13,348 bases of DNA from an uncultured Gammaproteobacteria bacterium (lineage in GTDB: Bacteria; Pseudomonadota; Gammaproteobacteria; Ga0077536), in NCBI GenBank assembly GCA_903866355.1, contig CAIPNE010000465.1, forward strand, positions 1 through 13,348, read 5' to 3'. The number at the start of each line of letters is the position of its first letter. Within the stretch, counting starts at the first letter, position 1. The notes beneath the pieces were generated by a model. It saw only the letters and a program-made list of their open reading frames with translations, was not told the origin of the DNA and ran no database searches. Position numbers and translations under genes: made by a program. Below are positions 1 to 6,696 of this stretch, piece after piece.

Positions 1-1
1 C

Positions 2-511
2 CACTTGCTGCGCCACGTGGATATCAACCGATTGGGCGCGCAGAACCTCAGTGGGGAGGTGCTCAACAGCCTGTTTCTGACTTTAAAACCCTATCGCCTG
101 CGGCACCAGAAATACGTGGACTTAGTCGATCAAATGGCTGACCCAGACGCGCTAACCACGTTCCTGCGGATGGAAAAATGGATTTTCGACAGCCCCGACC
201 TAGCGGCTTTGGCGCTTTTAGAGTTTGCGCGTGACTTTTACCGCGACAACGCTTTGTGTGAAGGGCGTTTGCGTGTCGGCGGGCAAGGCGTGGCGCTAAG
301 CCAAATAACCATGCCGGTGCTTAATATTTATGCACGCGCCGATCATCTGGTGCCGCCGGCGTCTGCGCAGGCCTTGGCGGGTAAAGTTTCGACCCCGGAT
401 TATCAGGAACTGGCGGTGCCGGGTGGCCATATTGGTATTTATGTTGGTGCGGCGCGGACCTTAGTAGCGCGCACGATAGCGCAGTGGCTAGAACGGCGGA
501 GCGCGGCGTAA
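2..511 (+). CDS. phaC: class III poly(3-hydroxyalkanoate) synthase PhaC, C-terminal part (5' end outside window)
   Basis: This is the C-terminal half of a PHA synthase, which polymerises 3-hydroxyacyl-CoA into PHA at the granule surface. The frame is open to the window edge, so the N-terminus and the catalytic cysteine (lipase-like box) lie outside. About 169 residues are present. The visible stretch has the class III hallmark MEKWIFDSPD near fragment residue 56. It also has two residues of the catalytic triad: Asp in ADHLVPP (codon 341-343) and His in PGGHIGIYV (codon 428-430). They are 29 residues apart, as in the Allochromatium enzyme (D302/H331 as I recall). Family knowledge: class III synthases are about 350-360 aa and work with a PhaE subunit, which is not in this window. 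The gene ends TAA at 509-511 and converges on the phasin gene. Class III rather than class I is inferred from the motif and the short C-terminus. Confidence 0.93.
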   Translation, partial: HLLRHVDINRLGAQNLSGEVLNSLFLTLKPYRLRHQKYVDLVDQMADPDALTTFLRMEKWIFDSPDLAALALLEFARDFYRDNALCEGRLRVGGQGVALSQITMPVLNIYARADHLVPPASAQALAGKVSTPDYQELAVPGGHIGIYVGAARTLVARTIAQWLERRSAA

Positions 512-562
512 AACTGGCCGTCTTGGCGTTGAGCGAAGGGTAGGGCGGGGCGACTTTGCGCT

Positions 563-601
563 AAAAAAAAGCACCCCCGAAGACCGGCCGGGAGGCCGAT
601 C
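563..601 (-). terminator. intrinsic terminator-like hairpin downstream of the phasin gene
   Basis: Read on the minus strand, an 8-bp stem (594-601 pairing with 582-589, one G-U pair) with a 4-nt loop is followed 11 nt later by a run of eight T (563-570). It lies about 75 nt past the phasin stop and so probably ends the phasin transcript. The gap between stem and T run is longer than in a textbook terminator. Confidence 0.55.
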
Positions 602-638
602 GACGAGGGCAGAGGGGAGGTCAAACGAGAGAGAGGGA

Positions 639-654
639 GAGACGACACCGTCTC
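639..654. repeat. short perfect hairpin in the phaC-phasin gap
   Basis: GAGACG, loop ACAC, CGTCTC: a 6-bp perfect inverted repeat. Read on the plus strand it is followed by GAAAATTTT, so it could be a weak terminator for phaC. Immediately to its left (about 602-642) the plus strand is almost purely purine (GA-rich). Confidence 0.4.
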
Positions 655-676
655 GAAAATTTTCCGCAGCGCGCTA

Positions 677-1057
677 TTAAGCCGCCTTACGGACCACCAC
701 CGGCTTGACCATGACGGCCTCGGCCTGTGTGGTAAAAAACTGAAAGCCTTTTTCGAACCAGCTCTTATAGTCCTCGCGAGTCGCAAGGAACATGTCGGTG
801 ATTTCGCGGCTAGTCGCCATCAGGCGCGTGCTGTAATCGCCGGCCAGTTTGCTCTGGGCGTCAAATAATTCAGGCAACGCTTTGTGCTGCTCAAAATTGC
901 AGGCCCACTGTTTAGCCGTCTCCAAAGCACCCTCGCAAAAAGCGGTCTGAGTTTTGGAAAAATTCCCCCAAAACTTGCTGTTGAGCGCTTCCAGTGTTTT
1001 GCCAGATTCCAGAGCAGCTTTCATAAACGAGTCACGCTGAGTGCTGAAATTGTCCAT
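677..1057 (-). CDS. phaP: phasin family protein (PHA granule-associated)
   Basis: This encodes 126 residues, a small, hydrophilic, mostly helical protein without signal peptide or membrane segment. It has the composition and layout of phasins: repeated aromatic/amphipathic helices such as LNSKFWGNFSKTQ and YKSWFEKGFQFFTTQAEAV, and a short basic tail ending VVVRKAA. Phasins coat PHA granules and limit their coalescence. I chose the ATG at 1057 because AGGAG lies 9 nt upstream; an in-frame ATG two codons earlier (1063) is only 3 nt from AGGAG. The frame stays open to 1102, but that extension runs into the promoter and operator-like repeats. The neighbours phaC (convergent) and phaR support the call. 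A promoter with tandem PhaR-like boxes lies upstream (1088-1143), which fits the known repression of phasin genes by PhaR. The symbol phaP is used in the general sense. Confidence 0.85.
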   Translation of the reverse strand: MDNFSTQRDSFMKAALESGKTLEALNSKFWGNFSKTQTAFCEGALETAKQWACNFEQHKALPELFDAQSKLAGDYSTRLMATSREITDMFLATREDYKSWFEKGFQFFTTQAEAVMVKPVVVRKAA

Positions 1058-1086
1058 GGTCATGTGCTCCTGATCTGTTGGGGGGT

Positions 1087-1118
1087 TATTGCAAAGCAGC
1101 ATTTGTGCGACGCAGCAT
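1087..1118 (-). promoter_or_regulatory. tandem PhaR-like operator upstream of the phasin gene
   Basis: On the minus strand two 16-nt units lie head to tail: ATGCTGCGTCGCACAA (1118-1103) and ATGCTGCTTTGCAATA (1102-1087). They match at 12 of 16 positions and share ATGCTGC-N3-GCA. The first covers the predicted -10 and both lie around the expected start of transcription, a repressor position. TGC/GCA-rich sites of the CTGC-N3-GCAG kind are known for PhaR proteins; each unit here matches 7 of those 8 bases. Binding is inferred. Confidence 0.6.
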
Positions 1119-1143
1119 AACGATCGCCTCGAAGCGGTGTCAA
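1114..1143 (-). promoter_or_regulatory. sigma70-type promoter of the phasin gene
   Basis: On the minus strand a perfect -35 TTGACA (1143-1138) is followed by an 18-bp spacer and TATGCT (1119-1114, 4 of 6 to TATAAT). The predicted transcript would start near 1107, giving a leader of about 50 nt. The -10 is shared with the first PhaR-like repeat. Confidence 0.65.
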
Positions 1144-1319
1144 CACATTTTTATGAGATTTTTACCTTCGCGGTGCCGGCCAATTTTTCAGCGCGGCAAG
1201 GGCGACCAGACTGAACCCGGCAAATATCAGTAATTGTTCATGCAAGTCGCAGATTCCTTCAAATTAGGGTGTCGATTGGATTAGAGTGGCCGCTGTCTCG
1301 CTTTTGAGCGATGTTGTAT

Positions 1320-1347
1320 AGCGATCGCTGTGCCTGAGGAGGCTCAG
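1320..1347 (+). promoter_or_regulatory. palindrome and hairpin in the pckG leader/promoter region
   Basis: A perfect 10-bp palindrome AGCGATCGCT (1320-1329) is followed by a hairpin CTGAG-GAGG-CTCAG (1334-1347). The hairpin holds a Shine-Dalgarno-like GAGGAGG with no start codon at a usable distance. TGTATA at about 1315-1320 could be part of a -10, but I see no convincing -35. The role is unknown; operator or leader structure are possibilities. Confidence 0.3.
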
Positions 1348-1375
1348 TCGGCGGGCGCGCATTGGAGAAAAATTG

Positions 1376-3136
1376 ATGACGAAAAATCCCGAACTAGCGG
1401 CGTGGGTCGAGGAGACCGCGTTGCTGACACAGCCTGCACATATCCATTGGTGTGATGGTTCTGATGAAGAAAATGAGCAGCTGACCGACAGCATGTTGGC
1501 CGACGGCACGTTACTGCGCCTGAACGAACAAACGCACCCCAACTGCTACCTGCACCGCTCTAATCCGAACGACGTTGCCCGAGTCGAGCACCTAACGTTT
1601 GTGTGCACCGCTGCGCAAGAAGACGCCGGGCCCAACAATAATTGGATGGCGCCAGCTGAGGGCCACCAGATCGTCGATGCGCTTTACGCAGGGTGTATGC
1701 GCGGCCGCACGATGTACGTCATTCCGTATTTGATGGGCCCTTACGGTTCGCCATATTCGCGGGCCGGCGTGGAAATTACCGACAGCCCCTATGTGGTCGC
1801 CAATATGCGCATCATGGCGCGAACCGGCACGCGCGCGCTGGCGCACATAGAGGCGGGCAATTCCTTCGTGAAAGGATTGCACTCCATCGGTGATCTTGAT
1901 CCCACGCGGCGCTACATCATGCATTTCCCGGAGCAGCTGCTCATCAAGAGCATTGGCTCGGGCTACGGTGGGAACGCGTTGTTGGGCAAAAAATGTCATG
2001 CCCTACGGATTGCCAGTTGGCAGGCGCGCACGGAAGGCTGGCTTGCGGAACATATGCTCATCCTGGGTATTGAAGATCCCACCGGGCGGACCACCTATGT
2101 GGCGGCGGCGTTTCCCTCCGCGTGTGGCAAAACCAATTTGGCCATGCTGGTGCCACCAGCCGCCTATGCGGGTTGGAAAGTGTGGACCGTAGGTGACGAC
2201 ATCGCGTGGTTGCATCTGGGCGAAGACGGTCGGCTATGGGCCATTAACCCTGAAGCCGGATTTTTTGGGGTGGCGCCAGGCACCAGCCTAAAAACCAATC
2301 CCAACTGCATGCAGACCTTGGGTCGTAACACCCTGTACACCAACGTGGGAATGACCGCCGATAGACAGCCTTGGTGGGAGGGTATCGATGGCGATATGCC
2401 CGCCGGATTGCTTGACTGGCAGGGGCGCCCGCATGATCCCGCTAACGGACCCGCGGCGCATCCGAACGCCCGCTTTACGGTTGCGGCGGCACAGTGCCCC
2501 AGCTATTCCCCGCAGGCCAATATGCCGCAAGGCGTACCCATTTCGGCCATTATCTTTGGTGGTCGCCGCTCGACGGTGGCGCCCTTAGTACTGGAATCGT
2601 TGGACTGGGAGCACGGCGTTTTTGCAGGGGCAGCCGTCGCCTCCGAAACCACCGCCGCCGCTGCGGGGCAGGTGGGTCAGGTACGCCGCGATCCCATGGC
2701 GATGAAACCCTTCTGTGGCTACAACTTTGCGGACTATTGGACGCACTGGCTGAGTTTCGGAGAACGTTCCTCGCAGCCGCCTAAAATCTTCCATGTCAAT
2801 TGGTTTCGTAAAGACGCTGAGGGTCGCTTTATGTGGCCAGGCTACGGCGACAATATGCGGGTGCTGAAGTGGATCACCGAACGGTGTGCCGGTGAGGCGC
2901 AGGCCCTCAGCACACCCGTGGGCTTGATGCCCCGGGCCGAGGATCTGGACCTAACCGGTTTAGCGGTCTCCGCGCAAACGCTAGAAGCTTTGCTGGCCGT
3001 GGATCCCAGTGTTTGGTCCGCAGAAATGGACGACTTGGAAAAGTTTTTCGCGAGCTTCGGTACCCGCTTACCCGCGGCACTACTGCAACAAATAGCGCGA
3101 ATTCGGGGCGCATTCGCGCAGTCTGCTGCCACCTAG
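1376..3136 (+). CDS. pckG: phosphoenolpyruvate carboxykinase (GTP)
   Basis: This encodes 586 residues, normal for the GTP-dependent family. It interconverts oxaloacetate + GTP with PEP + CO2 + GDP in the cytoplasm, a link between the TCA cycle and gluconeogenesis. Visible motifs are the substrate region with GPYGSPYSRAGVEITDS (about 121-137) and the P-loop FPSACGKTN (246-254) containing the family's reactive cysteine (Cys250). Also present are the kinase-2 metal motif VGDDIAW (272-278), a metal-binding His in AEHMLIL, and WFRKDAEGRF plus YGDNMRVLKW near the C-terminus. The P-loop cysteine and overall motifs separate it from the ATP-type PckA. I chose ATG 1376 over the in-frame TTG at 1373 because GGAG sits 8 nt upstream. 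It is flanked by PHA genes (phasin upstream and divergent, phaR downstream and convergent) and is monocistronic, with its own terminator. Confidence 0.97.
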   Translation: MTKNPELAAWVEETALLTQPAHIHWCDGSDEENEQLTDSMLADGTLLRLNEQTHPNCYLHRSNPNDVARVEHLTFVCTAAQEDAGPNNNWMAPAEGHQIVDALYAGCMRGRTMYVIPYLMGPYGSPYSRAGVEITDSPYVVANMRIMARTGTRALAHIEAGNSFVKGLHSIGDLDPTRRYIMHFPEQLLIKSIGSGYGGNALLGKKCHALRIASWQARTEGWLAEHMLILGIEDPTGRTTYVAAAFPSACGKTNLAMLVPPAAYAGWKVWTVGDDIAWLHLGEDGRLWAINPEAGFFGVAPGTSLKTNPNCMQTLGRNTLYTNVGMTADRQPWWEGIDGDMPAGLLDWQGRPHDPANGPAAHPNARFTVAAAQCPSYSPQANMPQGVPISAIIFGGRRSTVAPLVLESLDWEHGVFAGAAVASETTAAAAGQVGQVRRDPMAMKPFCGYNFADYWTHWLSFGERSSQPPKIFHVNWFRKDAEGRFMWPGYGDNMRVLKWITERCAGEAQALSTPVGLMPRAEDLDLTGLAVSAQTLEALLAVDPSVWSAEMDDLEKFFASFGTRLPAALLQQIARIRGAFAQSAAT

Positions 3137-3149
3137 ATAGGTGGAATGG

Positions 3150-3181
3150 ACGGTTCCGCCGTGACCCGGCGGGACCGTTTT
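3150..3181 (+). terminator. intrinsic terminator of pckG
   Basis: A 12-bp stem (3150-3161 with 3167-3178, one G-U pair, loop TGACC) begins 13 nt after the pckG stop and ends in TTTT. It ends just before the phaR stop of the convergent gene. There is no T run on the other strand, so it serves pckG only. Confidence 0.85.
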
Positions 3182-3190
3182 GCCGATGGG

Positions 3191-3697
3191 CTATTCGTCT
3201 AACGGTGGTTCTGGCTGGGGGCTTCGGTCGGGCCTGAACAAACCACTCGATTTCATGACGCTCTCTTGGATTCCCTGCCAGAGCTCAATATTGCGTTTAG
3301 CGGTCTCGGCAAACATGCCGGAGATAGGATTGGCCTGCAGTGCGGTGGTGAATTGATTTTGTAGCTGTTTTTGCTGCTCATACAGCACATTGACGCTGGT
3401 CCGCATGAAATCCCCTGCCATGCCGCGGGCCGAGTTGCCATAAAAACCGATCAATTGTTGGAGCGCATCGGTTGAGAAAATAGGGTCGCCCCCGTCTTCT
3501 TGGTCAATGATGATTTGCAGCAGGATGTTACGGGTAATATCTTCGCCGGATTTTTTATCGATCACACAAAAAGGCGTTTCTTCTAGCACGAGCTTGCGGA
3601 CGTCATTCAGCGTGACGTACTTGCTCTCATTGGTGTCGTAAAGGCGGCGATTCGGATATTTTTTTATCACCCGCTTGTTGATTGCGCTCTCAGTCAT
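3191..3697 (-). CDS. phaR: polyhydroxyalkanoate synthesis repressor PhaR
   Basis: This encodes 168 residues. PhaR is a cytoplasmic DNA-binding protein that also binds PHA granules. Without PHA it represses phasin genes and its own gene; when granules form it is titrated away. The N-terminal DNA-binding domain is very characteristic: VIKKYPNRRLYDTNESKYVTL (about residues 10-30), then VRKLVLEE and IDKKSGEDITRNILLQII to about residue 65. A PHA-accumulation regulatory region follows (DALQQLIGFYGNSARGMAGDF), then a Gln-rich helix and a Pro/acidic tail. The start ATG at 3697 has GGAG 9 nt upstream, and its first bases overlap the stop of a possible upstream small ORF (ATGA), suggesting translational coupling. 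PhaR-like boxes upstream of itself (3973-3983) and of the phasin gene (1087-1118) fit autoregulation and phasin control. Confidence 0.96.
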   Translation of the reverse strand: MTESAINKRVIKKYPNRRLYDTNESKYVTLNDVRKLVLEETPFCVIDKKSGEDITRNILLQIIIDQEDGGDPIFSTDALQQLIGFYGNSARGMAGDFMRTSVNVLYEQQKQLQNQFTTALQANPISGMFAETAKRNIELWQGIQESVMKSSGLFRPDRSPQPEPPLDE

Positions 3698-3909
3698 AGA
3701 TCACGGCTCCCGATGTTGGCCTGCTGGCCGGGTGAGTTCATTATTTGCGGTTGGGCACGGTAGTGGGGAGTGCCAAGCAAGATATTTCCGGCACTGCGGT
3801 GGATGGGGGACACTGCGGCGTTGAGTACCACTTGGACCGTCTGGTCGTTGCGCAGCCAGCCGGACGGCTGCACGGTTCCTCGCGCTGGGCATTTCCCCAA
3901 TGGCGGCAT
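3694..3909 (-). CDS. possible small hypothetical protein (71 aa) coupled to phaR
   Basis: I do not recognise this product. An open frame of 71 codons starts ATG (3909) behind AAAAGGAG, 4 nt from the start, and ends TGA at 3694-3696, overlapping the phaR ATG as ATGA. About 70% of third codon positions are G or C, with frequent CTG, CAG, AAC, ATC and GCC codons, as in genuine genes of this window. The product starts MPPLGKCPARGTVQ, contains NDQTVQVVLNAAVSP in the middle, and is Pro/Gly/Gln/Asn-rich toward the end, with no signal peptide or membrane helix. The predicted promoter with a PhaR-like box lies 55-83 nt upstream. It could be a real small gene, a leader ORF that sets phaR translation, or a chance frame in the phaR 5' untranslated region. 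Confidence 0.4.
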   Translation of the reverse strand: MPPLGKCPARGTVQPSGWLRNDQTVQVVLNAAVSPIHRSAGNILLGTPHYRAQPQIMNSPGQQANIGSRDL

Positions 3910-3963
3910 AAAACTCCTTTTGAGCGAGCGATAGACCATCTATTTATTTTAATAGCTGTTGTG

Positions 3964-3992
3964 AATCTAAATTGCACCGCAGCGCATTGCAA
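3964..3992 (-). promoter_or_regulatory. predicted promoter for the small ORF and phaR
   Basis: On the minus strand TTGCAA (3992-3987, 4 of 6 to the -35 consensus), an exact 17-bp spacer, and TAGATT (3969-3964, 4 of 6 to the -10 consensus) form a plausible sigma70 promoter. The following 3940-3963 is AT-rich. A PhaR-like box lies inside the spacer. Confidence 0.45.
3973..3983 (-). promoter_or_regulatory. PhaR-like operator in the phaR-side promoter
   Basis: GCTGCGGTGCA on the minus strand fits the same GCTGC-N3-GCA pattern as both phasin-promoter units. It sits between the predicted -35 and -10, where a bound protein would block RNA polymerase. PhaR autoregulation is known for the family; binding at this site is inferred. 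Confidence 0.5.
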
Positions 3993-3995
3993 GTG

Positions 3996-4019
3996 ACGCC
4001 CCCCGAGGGTGGTGGGCGC
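3996..4019 (-). terminator. GC-rich hairpin after lpdA
   Basis: On the minus strand GCGCCC (4019-4014) can pair with GGGCGT (4001-3996), with extra CCC/GGG pairing inside. It lies 12 nt past the lpdA stop. No T run follows, so it is at best a weak or Rho-assisted end of the sucAB-lpd transcript, and readthrough toward phaR is possible. Confidence 0.3.
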
Positions 4020-4031
4020 TGTCAGTTTGCG

Positions 4032-5450
4032 CTAGAGGTGGATCATGCGGTTATCCGCGCCTAGGGCAGCCTCGTGCAAGCCTTCACTGAGCGTTGGATG
4101 GGCATGTACGGTACGGGCGATGTCTTCGGCAGACGCGTTAAAGGCCATCGCCAGCACTGCTTCTGCGATCAGCTCCGAGGCTTGTGGGCCGATGATATGC
4201 ACACCTAAGACTTCATCGGTGTCCTGCGCGCTGAGGATCTTGATAAAGCCGTCCGTCTCGCCCATGGCGCGGGCTCGCCCACTGGCCATGAACGGGAAGC
4301 GGCCGAGCCGATACGCACGGCCGGTTTCTTTGAGTGATTTTTCGGTGGCGCCGGCCCACGCAATTTCGGGCCAGGTATAAATAACCCACGGGATCTGCGC
4401 GTGGTCGATGGCGGGTTTTTGGCCGGCGATAAATTCGGCCACCGCGATGCCTTCTTCCGACGCCTTGTGGGCCAGCATCGGTCCGTGGATCACATCGCCA
4501 ATGGCGTAAACGCCAGCGATGTTGGTTTTGCACAGGCCGTCAGTTTGAATGAATCCGCGAGCGTCCAATGCCAGTCCAATTTCAGCGGCGCCAAGTCCTT
4601 GGGTATTCGGCACACGGCCGACCGCAACGATGAGTTTATCGACCGTCACTTCTGCCGTTTTGCCCCCCGCGTCAACACTGACGCGCACGCCTTCTGGGGA
4701 GGTCGTGACCCCGAGCACTTTGGCGTTAAGCCGAATATCGAGACCTTGCTTGGAAAAAAGCTTAAGGGCTTCTTTCGCCACGTCTTGGTCGGCGGCGCCG
4801 AGAAATTCTGGCAAGGCCTCAAAAATGATGACCTCCGCGCCGAGGCGGCGCCACACGCTGCCCAGTTCCAGCCCAATCACGCCAGCCCCAATGATGCCCA
4901 GTCGCGCTGGGACTTGCTCGAAAGCCAAGGCCCCTGTGGAGTCGACTATCGCCTGCTGATCTACCGGCGCCGAGGGAATGCGTGCCGGCACGGAACCCGT
5001 TGCAATGATGATATGGGGTGCTGCCAGCCGCGCGGTTTCGCTGCCGGCGCTGTCGAGTACGGCGACTTCGCCATTCGGCTTTAATACGCCGTGCCCCTGC
5101 ACCCACGTGACCCCGTTCTTTTTGAACAGTCCGGCGATGCCTTGGGTCAGGGTTTGGACGATTTTTTCTTTACGTTTTTGCATCACGCTGACATCAAAAC
5201 CGATTTCACCGGTGACGATGCCGTGTTCTTTCCCGTGTTTACGCAGATGCTCAAAGTGATGGGAGGAATCTAGCAGCGCTTTGGAGGGGATACAGCCAAC
5301 ATTCAGGCAGGTGCCGCCGAGAGTCGGCGTGCCTTTCGGGCTTATCCAAGATTCCACACACGCCGTCTTCAGACCCAGTTGGGCACAGCGAATGGCTGCG
5401 ACGTAGCCCGCAGGCCCGGCACCGACTATGACTACCTGATAGTTATCCAT
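4032..5450 (-). CDS. lpdA: dihydrolipoyl dehydrogenase (E3)
   Basis: This encodes 472 residues, full length. The FAD enzyme reoxidises dihydrolipoyl-E2 with NAD+ and is shared by 2-oxo acid dehydrogenase complexes. Domains in order: the FAD Rossmann motif GAGPAGYVAA (10-19); the redox disulfide in GGTCLNVGCIPSK (Cys48 and Cys53); the NAD Rossmann motif IIGAGVIGLELG (about 188-199); the second FAD motif GVYAIGDV; and the C-terminal dimerisation domain with the catalytic His-Glu pair in HPTLSE (His451, Glu456). It starts ATG 8 nt after the sucB stop (5459) with GGT/AGG-type ribosome binding bases in the gap, so it is the third gene of the sucA-sucB-lpdA operon. That position makes it the E3 of the 2-oxoglutarate dehydrogenase complex. 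Confidence 0.97.
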   Translation of the reverse strand: MDNYQVVIVGAGPAGYVAAIRCAQLGLKTACVESWISPKGTPTLGGTCLNVGCIPSKALLDSSHHFEHLRKHGKEHGIVTGEIGFDVSVMQKRKEKIVQTLTQGIAGLFKKNGVTWVQGHGVLKPNGEVAVLDSAGSETARLAAPHIIIATGSVPARIPSAPVDQQAIVDSTGALAFEQVPARLGIIGAGVIGLELGSVWRRLGAEVIIFEALPEFLGAADQDVAKEALKLFSKQGLDIRLNAKVLGVTTSPEGVRVSVDAGGKTAEVTVDKLIVAVGRVPNTQGLGAAEIGLALDARGFIQTDGLCKTNIAGVYAIGDVIHGPMLAHKASEEGIAVAEFIAGQKPAIDHAQIPWVIYTWPEIAWAGATEKSLKETGRAYRLGRFPFMASGRARAMGETDGFIKILSAQDTDEVLGVHIIGPQASELIAEAVLAMAFNASAEDIARTVHAHPTLSEGLHEAALGADNRMIHL

Positions 5451-5458
5451 GACCTACC

Positions 5459-6646
5459 TCAGACTTGTAGCAGCATGCGGCTCGGATCTTCGAGCAACAG
5501 GCGGATGGTATCGAGACACTGTACGGCCTCGCGGCCGTCGATAATGCGGTGGTCGTAAGACATCGCCAGATACATCATGGGACGGATCACGATGCTGCCT
5601 TTCTCTACCACTGGCCGATCCTGAATTTTATGCATGCCCAGAATCGCGCTTTGGGGTGGATTGAGAATGGGCGTTGAGAGCAGCGAACCAAAAATCCCAC
5701 CGTTGCTGATCGTAAACGTGCCCCCGGTGAGATCCTCTATGGTGAGCTTACTGTCGCGCGCCCGGTCGCCAAACTCACGCACGCCGCGTTCGATGTCGCC
5801 AAAGGTGAGCGTTTCAGCATTGCGCAGAATGGGCACCACCAGCCCACGCTCCGAACCGACCGCGACACCGATATCAAAGTAGTCATGGTAAATAATGTCC
5901 TCGCCATCAATGCTGGCGTTGACCGTCGGAAATTTTTTCAACGCCTCGACGGCGGCCTTCACGAAGAACGACATAAAACCCATACGCACGCCGTGCCGTT
6001 TTTCGAAGTCATCTTTGTAGCGATTGCGTAAATCCATCACCGGCTGCATGTTCACCTCGTTAAAGGTGGTGAGGATGGCGGCTTGGTGTTGGGCTTGCAG
6101 CAGACGTTCGGCGGTTCGTTTACGCAGACGAGTCATCGGTACGCGCTGATCGGCCCGTGCCCCCGCGGCGCTGGGAGCCGGCGCCTGCGGCGGCACAACC
6201 CGCGCTGGCGCTGAGACGGTTTGTGCCAGCACATCGCCCTTGGTCACGCGACCGTCTTTGCCGGAGCCCTGAATAGTGGTGACATCCAGGCCTCTCTCTT
6301 GGACAATTTTGCGCGCCGCCGGGCCCATTTTTGCAGCGGCGGCGGCGTCTGTCGGTAGGTCGGCGCCAGCGGCGATGAGCGGGGCGGCGTCCGGTGCGGT
6401 GCTCGTCGCGGCCGTGTCGATCACCGCCAAAATCTCGTCGGTAGTGACCACTTCCCCAGTTTGTTTGCGGATATCGACCAGCACGCCGCCGACCGGTGCG
6501 GCAATTTCCAGAGTGACTTTGTCAGTTTCCAGATCGATGAGGTTGTCACCGCGTTCCACGCGTTCGCCCGATTTTTTATGCCATTCCAAGAGAGTGGCGT
6601 CGGGTACGGATTCGGCGAGGACCGGAACCTTTACTTCAACTAACAC
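5459..6646 (-). CDS. sucB: dihydrolipoyllysine-residue succinyltransferase, E2 of 2-oxoglutarate dehydrogenase
   Basis: This encodes 395 residues, usual for SucB, the core of the 2-oxoglutarate dehydrogenase complex, which transfers succinyl groups from lipoamide to CoA. A single lipoyl domain (about 2-77) carries the lipoylated lysine in ETDKVTLE (Lys43). An Ala/Pro-rich linker follows, then the peripheral-subunit-binding domain with GPAARKIVQERGLD and GSGKDGRVTKGDV (about 107-141). A second linker precedes the catalytic domain, which has the active-site SYDHRIIDGREA (His366, Asp370). The start is GTG at 6646, supported by AAGGA 7 nt upstream and by the lipoyl domain beginning at once. The gap to sucA is 50 nt and to lpdA 8 nt, so the operon is tight. 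Confidence 0.97.
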   Translation of the reverse strand: MLVEVKVPVLAESVPDATLLEWHKKSGERVERGDNLIDLETDKVTLEIAAPVGGVLVDIRKQTGEVVTTDEILAVIDTAATSTAPDAAPLIAAGADLPTDAAAAAKMGPAARKIVQERGLDVTTIQGSGKDGRVTKGDVLAQTVSAPARVVPPQAPAPSAAGARADQRVPMTRLRKRTAERLLQAQHQAAILTTFNEVNMQPVMDLRNRYKDDFEKRHGVRMGFMSFFVKAAVEALKKFPTVNASIDGEDIIYHDYFDIGVAVGSERGLVVPILRNAETLTFGDIERGVREFGDRARDSKLTIEDLTGGTFTISNGGIFGSLLSTPILNPPQSAILGMHKIQDRPVVEKGSIVIRPMMYLAMSYDHRIIDGREAVQCLDTIRLLLEDPSRMLLQV

Positions 6647-6696
6647 GGTATTTCCTTTGTTTCATGAACGCCCGATAGCCGTTGATTGGGTGGCGA

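Noticed and set aside
1320..1329. GCGATCGC resembling the cyanobacterial HIP1 octamer
   Set aside because: I noticed only this copy, and the gene content is proteobacterial. HIP1 is meaningful only when highly repeated.
2661..2671. Perfect CTGC-N3-GCAG match in pckG (others at 11381-11391 in mdh and 12396-12406 in rppH)
   Set aside because: These lie inside coding sequence, where CTG, GCA and CAG codons are common. They lack the flanking bases shared by the promoter sites and show that the short pattern is not specific by itself.
4401..5084. Plus-strand open frame (227 codons) opposite lpdA
   Set aside because: It lies entirely inside lpdA on the other strand and has no ribosome site or family features.
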